Positions 9,001 to 16,233 of a DNA stretch of 27,460 nt are shown piece after piece (the first letter of the stretch is position 1; every line of letters starts with the position of its first letter). The notes beneath the pieces are model-generated. The model had not been told where the DNA came from, ran no database searches, and worked only from the letters and a program-made list of their open reading frames with translations. The stretch comes from Armatimonadota bacterium (GTDB lineage: Bacteria > Armatimonadota > Armatimonadia > Armatimonadales > Armatimonadaceae), in contig JAURHZ010000006.1 of the NCBI GenBank assembly GCA_030833025.1, positions 1 to 27,460 of the forward strand, given 5' to 3'. Both the position numbers and the translations under genes were made by a program.

Positions 9001-9229
9001 GAAGTCCAGCTTTGCGTGATGCGCTATCGGGGCCATGGCATGAAAAGCAGTTTTCAGCAAGGATTGGGCGGACATCCTGATTGTAGGTTGGGACCTTAAA
9101 CGAAGGTCGCGTCTTACTCAGCGGTGGTGCGGCCGCCAGCGCCATCGAAACAGCGGCAATGGGTAGCATTGCCAACCCAATGCTTCCGAGTGGATGCCGG
9201 TACGTTGTTCGAAGCAAATGAAACATCAT
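6011..9229 (-). CDS. PSD1 / planctomycete cytochrome c domain protein (DUF1549-LamG-DUF1553)
   Basis: The protein has 1072 residues. The order is an N-terminal signal anchor (~15-34); a PSCyt1 domain with haem motif C61-F-S-C64-H65 and the typical LRLDRYADA segment; a DUF1549 (PSCyt2) block (FTLAAMEARGLTPAPEADRRTLARRAAYDVTGLPPSP in pieces, RYADTHGIHFDNYREIW); a second CxxCH (CAVCHDHKFDP, ~residue 355); a LamG/concanavalin-like insert (~residues 480-660, with KPFSASVWVKIPG, GWDVWLEDG, WHHVTVTYDGS); and a DUF1553 C-terminus (RLGLAQWLLMPENPLPTRVTVNRFW, split; FNAPNRETCVVKRERTNTPLQALVTLND, split). Such proteins are thought to be envelope haem proteins acting with DUF1501 partners. The start is supported by GGAGAAG just upstream. 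It is the first gene of the minus-strand operon. Confidence 0.9.
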   Translation of the reverse strand: MMFHLLRTTYRHPLGSIGLAMLPIAAVSMALAAAPPLSKTRPSFKVPTYNQDVRPILAENCFSCHGPDSASRKAGLRLDRYADATMKRPSGQAIIPGDPVASKIMDRIRRPETDPLHMPPSAGHKSLSSAQADTLTRWIASGAKYEQHWSYLPIKRPKLPTVRNTKWVRNDIDRFTLAAMEARGLTPAPEADRRTLARRAAYDVTGLPPSPVDVEEFVRDPRPDAYDRYLNKLFASPRWGEHRGRYWLDAARYADTHGIHFDNYREIWAYRDWVINAFNENMPFDQFTMEQLAGDLLPRPTLDQRVATGFTRCNITTNEGGAIDEEYLVLYARDRTETTAQVWLGSTLGCAVCHDHKFDPITARDFYSMSAFFNNTVQRAMDGNIKDTPPIIFVPAAADKIRFDQNADGLISSRAVIDERKKTARPEFETWLSATRKNGLSVAEATPDGQILRAPLVTKGDQSGSTGAGVTSFTTVGTPAYTPGYPDGDAFVRSGNHAVNLGSAGDFDGSKPFSASVWVKIPGNVGGAVIAKMDEGADFRGWDVWLEDGKIGSHLINKWPDNALKSVTRDRLTPNVWHHVTVTYDGSRKPSGLSVYVDGAKKPLDNSANSLTATIATSVPLMVGQRSAGAGAEGVAIQDVRLFNRVLPSQTVMTMASYTRIKSIASKQTMTDKETDELYAWWLTNMDASYRQALSRVTALEDEEAFIKSRGTTTFVASEKASAPEAYVLHRGEYDKRREKVSPATPASLPPMPANAPKNRLGLAQWLLMPENPLPTRVTVNRFWQEVFGNGIVKSSGDFGITGDLPTHPELLDWLATEFRRNDWDIKAFFRLMLTSATYRQASTVTLEKKRVDPANKWLSRGPRFRMDAEAIRDTALSMSGLLSAKIGGPSVKPYQPDGVWEAVAMPESNTRNYKRDSGESLYRRSLYTFWKRAAPPASMEIFNAPNRETCVVKRERTNTPLQALVTLNDIQFVEAARVTATKLMREVGSTDKRMNRLSMAVLSRPWSTSEMIVLTNVLDDLKQYYKSHKVEAEKLIAFGETPAPKDLPVGDLAAWTMLCNQVLNLDEVLVK

Positions 9230-9328
9230 GGAAACTTCTCCGATTTGGTCATAAGAACACCGTTGTCCTAACCTGTCTCATTATCCCCACCAAGGGTGAT
9301 GGTTGGCAATGCCCATAGACGTGCTGGC

Positions 9329-9337
9329 TGGTAGAAT
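9329..9337 (+). promoter_or_regulatory. Possible extended -10 promoter of mdh
   Basis: TGGTAGAAT forms an extended -10 (TGn plus TAGAAT, five of six consensus bases). It would start transcription near 9344, giving a ~42-nt leader that contains the mdh Shine-Dalgarno sequence AGGAGA (9374-9379). No convincing -35 is seen at normal spacing. Confidence 0.4.
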
Positions 9338-9385
9338 TTACATATGTTGCGTCCGATATATTGTGGATGTAACAGGAGAATGTAA

Positions 9386-10327
9386 ATGCGTAAAAAGGTA
9401 ACGGTTGTTGGTGCAGGGTTTGTTGGTTCCACCTGTGCTCACTGGATTGCTGCAAAGCAGCTTGCGGATGTCGTCCTCATTGATATCTTTGAAGGCGTCG
9501 CCAAGGGGAAGGCTCTTGACCTCGCGCAGGCTGGGCCTGTTGAAGGCTATGATGTGTCGATCACTGGCTCTAGCGATTATGCAGATGCTGCCAATAGTGA
9601 TGTTGTGATTTTGACTAGTGGAGCGCCACGTAAGCCCGGTATGACGCGTGAGGATCTAGTCGCAGTCAACGCTGATATCACCGCGCAGAATATCGAAGCA
9701 ATCAAGGCAACATCGCCAAATGCATTTTTGATTGTTGTTTCCAACCCGATGGACACGATGACAACACTTGCTCATAAGCTCAGCGGATTTCCTAAAGAGC
9801 GTGTTATGGGGCAGGGCGGTGTCCTGGACGCAGCTCGTTACCGTACATTTGTTGCTCGCGAGATCGGCTGTTCGGTCGAGGATGTTCATGCGATGCTAAT
9901 GGGTGGACATGGCGACGAGATGGTGCCTCTTCCACGCTTTACTACAGTTTCCGGTATCCCGGTAACCGAGTTCATTTCGCCAGAGCGACTACAAGAAATT
10001 GTCGACCGTACGAAGCAGGGTGGTGCTGAAATCGTTAAGCTGCTTGAAAAGGGTAGTGCTTACTACGCGCCAAGTGCCGCAACGGTCGCAATGGTTGAGT
10101 CGATTTTGTTGGATAAGAAGCGTGTAATGCCAGTTGCTGCACTGTGCGAAGGTGAATACGGCGTAAATGGAATCTACTTTGGAGTTCCCGTTGTGCTAGG
10201 TGCTGGTGGGATTGAAAAAATCATCGAGCTTCCACTAACACCTGAGGAACAGGACAACGTCAACCGGTCATCCGCATTGGTCAAGTCCAGCTGTGCAGCG
10301 CTTCCAGCAAAGTACGGCGTTATCTAG
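9386..10327 (+). CDS. mdh: Malate dehydrogenase (LDH-like type, NAD-dependent)
   Basis: The protein has 313 residues, the standard length. The Rossmann glycine motif VVGAGFVGS opens the protein, and the acidic residue after the second strand (LIDIFEG) favours NAD+. The mobile-loop substrate arginines appear in GAPRKPGMTREDL, where the Arg after Pro distinguishes malate from lactate dehydrogenases. VVSNPMDTMT supplies the catalytic-site Asn, GGVLDAARYRTF the substrate Arg, and MGGHGDEMVPLPR the catalytic His. It interconverts malate and oxaloacetate in the cytoplasmic TCA cycle. Shine-Dalgarno AGGAGA lies 6 nt upstream of the ATG. It is monocistronic: a divergent operon lies upstream and a terminator immediately downstream. 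Confidence 0.95.
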   Translation: MRKKVTVVGAGFVGSTCAHWIAAKQLADVVLIDIFEGVAKGKALDLAQAGPVEGYDVSITGSSDYADAANSDVVILTSGAPRKPGMTREDLVAVNADITAQNIEAIKATSPNAFLIVVSNPMDTMTTLAHKLSGFPKERVMGQGGVLDAARYRTFVAREIGCSVEDVHAMLMGGHGDEMVPLPRFTTVSGIPVTEFISPERLQEIVDRTKQGGAEIVKLLEKGSAYYAPSAATVAMVESILLDKKRVMPVAALCEGEYGVNGIYFGVPVVLGAGGIEKIIELPLTPEEQDNVNRSSALVKSSCAALPAKYGVI

Positions 10328-10361
10328 CCAATGTCGCTTAATCGCGAATGCAGTTGAAGGG

Positions 10362-10396
10362 CCGGGTGATGGAGCAATCTATCACCCGGTTTTTTT
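10362..10396 (+). terminator. Rho-independent terminator of mdh
   Basis: A perfect 9-bp stem (CCGGGTGAT / ATCACCCGG) with a 10-nt loop is followed by seven T at 10390-10396. It begins 34 nt after the mdh stop. Confidence 0.9.
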
Positions 10397-10440
10397 GTAC
10401 GTTCGTGACCAAGAACTGTGATGCGTGACGCTATAAATAA

Positions 10441-10473
10441 GAAAACCCTGGCGAGTCTATTGACTTACCAGGG
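10441..10473 (-). terminator. Terminator of the sigma factor gene
   Basis: On the minus strand, CCCTGG (10473-10468) pairs with CCAGGG (10451-10446), with inner partial pairing (AGT/ACT), and is followed by TTTTC and an AT-rich tract. It sits 23 nt after the sigma gene stop, back to back with the mdh terminator. Confidence 0.7.
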
Positions 10474-10496
10474 CAAAGGCTAACTTAGTAGCGCGT

Positions 10497-11555
10497 TCAT
10501 GTATAGACGGTATCGCGAAGACGCGAACCGACCTCCTGTCTGCGTAGCTTAGCAAGCGCGCCTGACTCGATTTGCCGAGCTCGCTCGCGGGAAAGTTGTA
10601 GCTGTCTGCCGACTTGTTCAAGTGTCATTTGCGCTTCGGCATCAGGATGGAGGCCGTACCGTAACTCAAGAACTTCCTTTTCACGTGGGGTAAGGCTTGA
10701 TAAGGCATGCTCAAGTTCCTCACGTAATGCGCGTCGGAACACACGACTGCTTGGATGCGTAGCATCTTCGGCTGGTAACAAGTCTCCCAGTCGCGTCGTT
10801 GAATCGCCCGCTGGAGCATCGAGGGACATCGGCTCAGGAGTCTCTGCCTCAAGCAATGTATCAACTTTGTCAACCGGAAGATTGATTTCGGTTGCAATTT
10901 CAGCGGATGTCGGTTGGCGATTGAGCTTCGTTGCGAGCATTTCGCGTGTGCGCTTGATTTTCCCGAGTGACTCAATGGCATGAGATGGCAATCGGATTGT
11001 TCTTCCTTGATTTTCTACCGCACGGCCCAGTGCCTGGCGAATCCAGTGAGTCGCATAAGTTGAAAAACGGAATCCTTTGCGGTGGTCATACTTATCAACC
11101 GCATGAATAAGGCCTAGAGTTCCCTCTTGAATCAGGTCCTCCATAGCGATACCGCGGTTTTGGTACTTTTTGGCAATGGAAGTAACAAGCCTTAGGTTTG
11201 ACCGAACCAGTTCTTCTCTTGCAAGCTGTGCACGGCGCCGAGCAAACTCACTCGCACCCTCACGCTCACCACTCTTGACCCACTTGCTTAGCTGACACTC
11301 CTGCGCCGCATTTAGAAGCGTGGCAGCCGTCGGTCCGCGACGCTCGGCAAGAAAACTTTCAAAAGAACGATAAGTGTCCTTTGTGATGTCATCTTCTTCA
11401 TCTGGTTCACCGGGTTGCGGAGTGCTCGCTACAGAATCAACGTTGACGTCTGGTTCCTGGTCTGTGGATGCTGCGCCTGTTGCGATTGGCTCGGATCCTA
11501 GTTTCTCACCGATTTCCAATGCTTCCTGGCGTTCTTGCTGCTCCATCTTACTCAT
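10497..11555 (-). CDS. RNA polymerase sigma-70 family factor (group 1/2, RpoD-like)
   Basis: The protein has 352 residues. An acidic, disordered N-terminus (~1-65) precedes a weak region 1.2 (LLNAAQECQLSKWVKSGE). Region 2 is textbook: LVRSNLRLVTSIAKKYQNRG, DLIQEGTLGLIHAVDKYDHRKGF (split for length), then the -10 recognition helix RFSTYATHWIRQALGRAV. Region 3 follows (IRLPSHAIESLGKIKR), and region 4 ends the protein (LTPREKEVLELRYGL, then the -35 helix-turn-helix TLEQVGRQLQLSRERARQIE). It lacks region 1.1 and the usual 'DPVRxYLxEIG' of region 1.2, so a group 2 alternative factor is more likely than the principal sigma, but this cannot be settled from one window. GGAGATGGAG precedes the start, and an in-frame Met three codons later is a possible alternative. 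Confidence 0.88.
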   Translation of the reverse strand: MSKMEQQERQEALEIGEKLGSEPIATGAASTDQEPDVNVDSVASTPQPGEPDEEDDITKDTYRSFESFLAERRGPTAATLLNAAQECQLSKWVKSGEREGASEFARRRAQLAREELVRSNLRLVTSIAKKYQNRGIAMEDLIQEGTLGLIHAVDKYDHRKGFRFSTYATHWIRQALGRAVENQGRTIRLPSHAIESLGKIKRTREMLATKLNRQPTSAEIATEINLPVDKVDTLLEAETPEPMSLDAPAGDSTTRLGDLLPAEDATHPSSRVFRRALREELEHALSSLTPREKEVLELRYGLHPDAEAQMTLEQVGRQLQLSRERARQIESGALAKLRRQEVGSRLRDTVYT

Positions 11556-11828
11556 TCTCCATCTCCATCAAAGCCAATACTTAGCTGAAACGGGTTGACC
11601 GTTGCAGCAGGACATCCCACATGGTGAAATCAATACGAACATCCAATGAAGAATGTTCCCCGTTGCCACATCCATCCGCGCCTGTCAGTTGTGACATCCG
11701 CACATCAAATCGTGTATCCGGCACCAATCACCGAAGCGTAATATTACCCTCTCCATGGCAAGAATCCTGCCAACCGTAGAAAATAGGTGTGCAAGATATC
11801 AAGATTGCCCGCAGCGGTGTCCTCTGGG

Positions 11829-11834
11829 TAATAT
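11829..11834 (+). promoter_or_regulatory. Candidate -10 element placing M29 peptidase on a leaderless mRNA
   Basis: TAATAT lies 8 nt before ATG 11843, the same spacing as at efp. No Shine-Dalgarno sequence occurs before this ATG. There is no recognisable -35 and no exact TGn extension (TGGG precedes the hexamer). The element supports the choice of ATG 11843 as start. Confidence 0.4.
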
Positions 11835-11842
11835 CGAACATC

Positions 11843-12958
11843 ATGTCTGATTCACGCTACGTAAAACTTGCACATCTTTTAGTTTCTCACTCCACGGAGC
11901 TTGTGAAAGGCGAGAGGGTACTCATTCACACTACGGACGTCCCAGATGCGTTTGTGTCGGAACTCATCAACACTGTGCGTGAGGTTGGGGCCTTCCCTGT
12001 TTTGATGTCGCACAGCTCACGCCTAATGCGGCAGCTGATACTTTCCGGAGATCAAGCATATTGGGAGGCTGAAGCTAAGCTTGCTATAGAGCAGCTACAG
12101 ACGGTCGCTGCGTACATTAGTATCCGTGGAAACGTAAATACGTTAGAGACATCCGATGTACCAGCGGACTTAATGCGTGTCTACCAGACATCGTACGGTC
12201 AGCCAGTAACCGATTACCGGGTCAACAATACGCGGTGGTGTGCGTTGCGTTGGCCAAACCCTAGCTTTGCACAGGCTGCGGGGATGTCGACTGATGCCTT
12301 TGAAGACTTCTACTTTGATGTCTGTACATTGGATTACGGCCGGATGGCAGTTGCTGCCGAGCCACTGCGTGATCTGATGGGAAAAACGGACCGTGTCCGG
12401 ATAATAGGTCCAGGGACTGATTTATCCTTCTCGATCAAGGGAATCGGGGCACGAATGAGCTATGGTAAGCGGAATGTGCCTGATGGCGAGTGCTTTTCAT
12501 GCCCGACCATCGACTCTACAAACGGAGTTGTCAGCTACAACGCGCCAACTGTCTATGCTGGAAAGCCTTTCAGCGATATCCGCCTTGAGCTAAAGGATGG
12601 ACTGATCGTAAATGCGACATCATCGGACACGGACTCCCTCAACCGCATTCTCGATACGGATGAAGGAGCACGGAGAATTGGTGAATTTGCCATTGGCTAC
12701 AATCCTGTGATTCTGAATCCGATGCGCGATGTGTTGTTTGATGAGAAGATTGCCGGCTCTTTGCACTTTACTCCTGGTAATGCATATGCATCCCCGGGTA
12801 ATGGGAACCGCTCTGGCGTCCACTGGGACATGGTGTTGATCCAACGTCCCGAGTGGGGCGGGGGAGAAATTTGGTTCGACGACATCTTGATTCGTAAGGA
12901 TGGCATTTTTATCCCAGAGCATCTCCAAGGGTTGAATCCGGAGAGGTTGCTCGGTTAA
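11843..12958 (+). CDS. Aminopeptidase, M29 (thermophilic metalloprotease) family
   Basis: The protein has 371 residues from ATG 11843; the frame is open back to a GTG at 11789, but MSDSRYVKLAHLLVSHS is the typical family N-terminus. N-terminal segment KLAHLLVSHSTELVKGERVLIH is characteristic. The C-terminal metallopeptidase core has candidate metal ligands in the known order: Glu216 (DGECFSCP), Glu281 (GEFAIGYNP), His308 (SLHFTPGNAY), and His327/Asp329 (SGVHWDMV). M29 enzymes release N-terminal residues from peptides using two divalent metal ions, in the cytoplasm. It is shorter than the Thermus enzyme (~408 residues) but complete. TAA overlaps the ATG of the next gene by one base (TAATG), so the two are coupled. 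Confidence 0.9.
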   Translation: MSDSRYVKLAHLLVSHSTELVKGERVLIHTTDVPDAFVSELINTVREVGAFPVLMSHSSRLMRQLILSGDQAYWEAEAKLAIEQLQTVAAYISIRGNVNTLETSDVPADLMRVYQTSYGQPVTDYRVNNTRWCALRWPNPSFAQAAGMSTDAFEDFYFDVCTLDYGRMAVAAEPLRDLMGKTDRVRIIGPGTDLSFSIKGIGARMSYGKRNVPDGECFSCPTIDSTNGVVSYNAPTVYAGKPFSDIRLELKDGLIVNATSSDTDSLNRILDTDEGARRIGEFAIGYNPVILNPMRDVLFDEKIAGSLHFTPGNAYASPGNGNRSGVHWDMVLIQRPEWGGGEIWFDDILIRKDGIFIPEHLQGLNPERLLG

Positions 12959-13299
12959 TGGGGATAGCCGATCGCGATTTACGAGTCGTTCAAGACATGT
13001 GGACGCTGGCAAACAATGAGCCTTTAACGTTGTTTGCGCTGCAAAAATATGGAGTTATCGATCGCGAGAGGTATCGTCGGTTTCACAACGGGCTTTGGCT
13101 AGAGCTGACGCTTGAGTGTGATGAACGGACAAAAGTTTGGTCATACGAGCTGGCGATACTCAGTCAGGATGGCTCCGATGTTGATCCTGATGTTGTGAAC
13201 TACTGGCTCGAAGCGTTTCTCGGAAACAAGAAGGGCCTTGCGAGTCGTAGGTCGTTCATGTTGCGAGATGCACGATTTACGTTTCCATTTGGCGGATAG
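12958..13299 (+). CDS. Small conserved-looking protein of unknown function, coupled to M29 peptidase
   Basis: The protein has 113 residues and I do not recognise it. It has no signal peptide or membrane segment. It is predicted alpha plus beta: an N-terminal helix (DRDLRVVQDMWTLANN), a charged middle with strand-like LWLELTLECDERTKVWSYELAIL, a helix VVNYWLEAFLG, and a basic tail. Composition and codon use match the neighbouring genes, and the TAATG junction with the peptidase argues for a genuine, translationally coupled gene. Role unknown; it may act with or on the peptidase. Confidence 0.65.
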   Translation: MGIADRDLRVVQDMWTLANNEPLTLFALQKYGVIDRERYRRFHNGLWLELTLECDERTKVWSYELAILSQDGSDVDPDVVNYWLEAFLGNKKGLASRRSFMLRDARFTFPFGG

Positions 13300-13705
13300 C
13301 GTTGGTGTTTTGGAATCTGTGCTGTGGCAAAAATTTTTGGAGCAGACTTGGATACTGATGCGCCTGCTGTAGATCAGTCACTTTTTCCAAATGCTCCTTA
13401 TGACGTTGTTGGTGTGTGATGTTCATACATACCGGACGCTTTCTGGTTGTACCCGATGCACAGTAAACATCTGCGGCATACAGATTAATACTTTGGTCAC
13501 CCTGTAATAATTTCATAATTTTTCTGAAACTCATGCCGCTTTCGGTTATCATATGCATTGGTTACTGAACGACAGCGTTGTGCGATATCAGCCAATACTT
13601 GCGGAAGGCAACAAGGAAACTACCCGTAGGTGGTCATTGTCTGCAATGCGTCTCTTTTGAAACCCGTTGTGTAACTCCAATTACATAATGTATTCGAGGA
13701 AAAAT
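13300..13705. other. Gene-free 406-bp leader/intergenic region upstream of the SLH porin
   Basis: No convincing gene is present on either strand; a 93-codon minus-strand frame here is Gln/His-rich and unsupported. A weak hairpin ACTGAT/ATCAGT (13354-13378) followed by CACTTTTTCC could end the peptidase operon. An AT-rich tract at 13493-13521 (TTGGTC, 17 bp, TAATTT) is a possible promoter, and TTGAAA (13657-13662) with TACATA (13682-13687) is a second, weaker candidate closer to the gene. The first would leave a ~180-nt leader whose function, if any, is unknown. Confidence 0.4.
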
Positions 13706-15583
13706 ATGAAGAATATGACGATGACCGTCGGCGCACTCGCAGTGACGCTCGCCGGTATTGGCATTGCACCTGTGTTCGCACAGGATGGTCCATTCAAGGA
13801 TGTTCCAAACGATCACTGGGCATACCAGGCGATCGAGCGTTTGGCCAAGGACAAAGTTTTCATCGGTGACACCGATGGCAAGTTTGCAGGCAAGCGTTCC
13901 CTGACCCGCTACGAATTGGCAATGGTTGTTGACCGTATCGTTCGCGGTATGGACGAGCGCTATGTCAAGGCTCCACTGCCAGCTCCAACAGAAGTTAAGG
14001 CTGGCGTTTCGATGGACCAGGTTCAGGACCTTCTCGGTGGTTATGCCAAGAAGTCCGATATTCCTGCTCCTGTTAAGGTCGACATGTCCGGAGTTGCAAA
14101 GCAGTCCGACATCGACATGATCCGCAAGATGGTTGCTGAGTTCCAAACCGAACTTACCACCCTTGGTGTGGATGTCGACAAGACAAAGAAGACTCTTGAC
14201 AACCATGAAAAGCGTATTGCCGCTCTCGAAGCAGCAAACAAGAACGCTGTCAAGATCTCTGGTGCATTCAATGCATATGTCCGTGGTGACTTCGGAACCA
14301 ATGGCCTTGATGCTGTAGATTACAACAGTGCAACTGTTGCTGCAGGATCTACTGTCCTTGGAACCAGCACTGTTCGCCATGACCTCGATGTCAACATCAG
14401 CGCACCTTCCGTTGATGTAACCCTCAACTTTGGTAACTACCTGCCATCCTTGGGCTCCATTGCTCAATACGCAGCTGGTTCCGATACTCAGGGACAGACA
14501 ATCTACAAGGCTGTTTACTCCACCAAGCAGAGCATCCCTGTGCTCGGTACGGTTGCAGCAAACATCGGACGTGTTCCAAGCCAAATGTCTGCTTTGACAT
14601 TCAAGGCATACGATGTTGATGCTTACTTCAACAACAACAAGACCGACAACGGCAACTACCTTGTTGATGGTTTGAATGCATCCTTCAAGATTGGCCCATT
14701 TGCAATCACCGCACTTGCAGGTAAGACAGATCCAATCGCTAACTCCTCTTTGATCAACGCTGGAGATGCTACGCTCTCCACCGGTATCAAGGCTGGTTTG
14801 AAGGCTCCTTGGACGTTTGACCGTGCAGATCAGATTGGTTCGCCAAACTCCACCGGTATCACGGTTAGCCGTGTTGCAGGTGGCCGTGCAGGCTTCAAGC
14901 TCTTCAGCATCCCAGTCGGTGTTAGCACCGTTCTGGCAGCTGGACAGTCCAATGGTGACTTCGATCAGGTCAACGTCTACGGCGCTGATGCTAAGATCAA
15001 GCTCTTTGGCCTTGATGTCTACGGTGAGTACGCTGAGTCCAACACCCGCTTGGGTGGTGCTAACGTAACCGTTAACAACAACTCTGCTTACAACGTTCAC
15101 ACCAAGCTTTCCAATGGCTCCTGGACCCTGTCCGGTGGCTACAAGGAAGTTGAGCCTCTCTTCGGTGCACCAGGTAGCTGGGGCCGTATGGGAACAAATG
15201 TCAACCCAACCGACATCAAGGGTGGTTACGGATCCTGGAACTGGACCCCAACATCCAAGTTGAACGTTATGTTGGCAACACAGAACTACACCGGTACTGA
15301 CAAGGGTGGCCTTACAAAGGAACAGAAGTCTGAGAACACACGTGCAGGTTTCACCTACAAGCTGGGTTCCACGTCTGACTTCTCTGTTTCCCAAGAAGTT
15401 ACCAAGTACACGGATGCAGGCGCACTCAAGGGACGTGAGACATTCACGAACTATGCTTATGCAAAGACCCTTAGCGCCACTTCGACCTTCCGTCTTCTGT
15501 ACCAAGTTGTTTCGTACAACGATGGCACAGCTGATGTTCAGAAGGGTGGAGTTGTTGCAACCCAGTTCTCGGTTAAGTTCTAA
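13706..15583 (+). CDS. S-layer-homology-domain outer-membrane porin
   Basis: The protein has 625 residues from ATG 13706, preceded by GAGG at ~8 nt; the open frame begins 13 codons earlier but those codons do not look like a signal peptide. A Sec signal peptide (~1-26, ending VFAQ) is followed by one SLH domain (FKDVPNDHWAYQAIERL, then RSLTRYELAMVVDRIV), then a ~60-residue coiled coil (residues ~125-185, with heptads such as IRKMVAEFQTELTTLGVDV). The rest alternates short beta strands rich in Gly, Asn and aromatic residues (KISGAFNAYVRGDFG, NVYGADAKIKLFGLDVYGEY) and ends in Phe, as outer-membrane barrels do. The layout matches SLH porins of cyanobacteria, Thermus and Armatimonadota, where SLH binds the cell wall and the barrel sits in the outer membrane. 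Very strong codon bias (AAC, TCC, ACC, AAG, GGT) suggests one of the cell's most abundant proteins. Confidence 0.88.
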   Translation: MKNMTMTVGALAVTLAGIGIAPVFAQDGPFKDVPNDHWAYQAIERLAKDKVFIGDTDGKFAGKRSLTRYELAMVVDRIVRGMDERYVKAPLPAPTEVKAGVSMDQVQDLLGGYAKKSDIPAPVKVDMSGVAKQSDIDMIRKMVAEFQTELTTLGVDVDKTKKTLDNHEKRIAALEAANKNAVKISGAFNAYVRGDFGTNGLDAVDYNSATVAAGSTVLGTSTVRHDLDVNISAPSVDVTLNFGNYLPSLGSIAQYAAGSDTQGQTIYKAVYSTKQSIPVLGTVAANIGRVPSQMSALTFKAYDVDAYFNNNKTDNGNYLVDGLNASFKIGPFAITALAGKTDPIANSSLINAGDATLSTGIKAGLKAPWTFDRADQIGSPNSTGITVSRVAGGRAGFKLFSIPVGVSTVLAAGQSNGDFDQVNVYGADAKIKLFGLDVYGEYAESNTRLGGANVTVNNNSAYNVHTKLSNGSWTLSGGYKEVEPLFGAPGSWGRMGTNVNPTDIKGGYGSWNWTPTSKLNVMLATQNYTGTDKGGLTKEQKSENTRAGFTYKLGSTSDFSVSQEVTKYTDAGALKGRETFTNYAYAKTLSATSTFRLLYQVVSYNDGTADVQKGGVVATQFSVKF

Positions 15584-15613
15584 CCTGAACTGCGCTTGCG
15601 CAGCCTAAAGCCA

Positions 15614-15647
15614 AACCCCCGGTTCTTATGGACCGGGGGTTTTCTTT
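15614..15647 (+). terminator. Rho-independent terminator of the SLH porin
   Basis: A perfect 10-bp stem (AACCCCCGGT / ACCGGGGGTT) with an 8-nt loop is followed by TTCTTT. It lies 30 nt after the porin stop and only a few bases before the efp promoter. Confidence 0.92.
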
Positions 15648-15651
15648 ATCG

Positions 15652-15660
15652 TGCTATAAT
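15652..15660 (+). promoter_or_regulatory. Consensus extended -10 promoter of efp; implies leaderless mRNA
   Basis: TGCTATAAT is a perfect extended -10 (TGn plus TATAAT). The hexamer ends 8 nt before ATG 15669, so transcription would begin within two or three bases of the start codon. There is no Shine-Dalgarno sequence between. The -35 region falls in the porin terminator hairpin and has no consensus, as expected of extended -10 promoters. Confidence 0.7.
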
Positions 15661-15668
15661 CTGCCCGT

Positions 15669-16226
15669 ATGGATACTGGAGATTTTCGAAACGGCTTGTC
15701 AATTTTCTACAACAATGACATTTACACCATTGTTGAGTTTCAACATGTCAAGCCAGGCAAAGGCGGAGCGTTTGTACGCTCCAAGATGAAGAACCTACGG
15801 ACGGGTGCAACCATTGATCGCACTTGGAACGCCGGAGAGAAGATTGAACAAGCGCGCCTTGATCGCAAGGTGATGCAGTTCCTCTACTCCGATGGTGGAG
15901 ACTTTCATCTGATGGACATGGAGACATTTGAGCAGGTCACCGTTGATCAAAAGCTCATTGGTGAAAAGGAGAAATACCTTAAAGAAAACACCGATGTCCA
16001 AGTCATCATTTACAAGGAAGAAATTGTACAAGTCACAGCCCCTGACTTCATGGAGCTCATCATCACTGAAACAGATCCTGGCTTTAGAGGTGATACGGCA
16101 TCGGGCGGTAGCAAGCCTGCGACACTTGAAACCGGTGCTGTTATTCGTGTTCCGTTTTTCGTAAATCAAGGGGACAAAGTACGCGTTGATACACGTACTG
16201 ATACTTACCTTGAACGCGTAAAGTAG
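15669..16226 (+). CDS. efp: Translation elongation factor P
   Basis: The protein has 185 residues, the standard length. It has three beta-barrel domains: the N-terminal KOW-like domain (GDFRNGLSIFYNNDIYTIVEFQHVKPGKGGAF, in pieces), the central OB domain (RLDRKVMQFLYSDGGDFHLMDMETFEQ), and the C-terminal OB domain (TDPGFRGDTASGGSKPATLETGA, RVPFFVNQGDKVRVDTRTDTYLERV). The tip lysine, modified in many species, is K31 in PGKGG, so lysine-type (EpmA-like) modification is possible; no modification gene is in the window. It relieves ribosome stalling at polyproline. It opens the plus-strand array with the acc genes; efp next to accB-accC is a recurrent bacterial arrangement. A 7-nt gap separates it from the next gene. 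Confidence 0.96.
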   Translation: MDTGDFRNGLSIFYNNDIYTIVEFQHVKPGKGGAFVRSKMKNLRTGATIDRTWNAGEKIEQARLDRKVMQFLYSDGGDFHLMDMETFEQVTVDQKLIGEKEKYLKENTDVQVIIYKEEIVQVTAPDFMELIITETDPGFRGDTASGGSKPATLETGAVIRVPFFVNQGDKVRVDTRTDTYLERVK

Positions 16227-16233
16227 GAAGACA

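Noticed and set aside
13277..13558. 93-codon minus-strand frame in the gap before the porin
   Set aside because: Gln/His-rich with no recognisable motif and no ribosome site; it overlaps the end of the preceding coding gene.
13634..15505. 623-codon open frame on the minus strand opposite the SLH porin
   Set aside because: It arises from the extreme codon bias of the porin; the translation is Cys/Val/Ser-rich with no motif, and the sense frame has a signal peptide, SLH domain and ribosome site.
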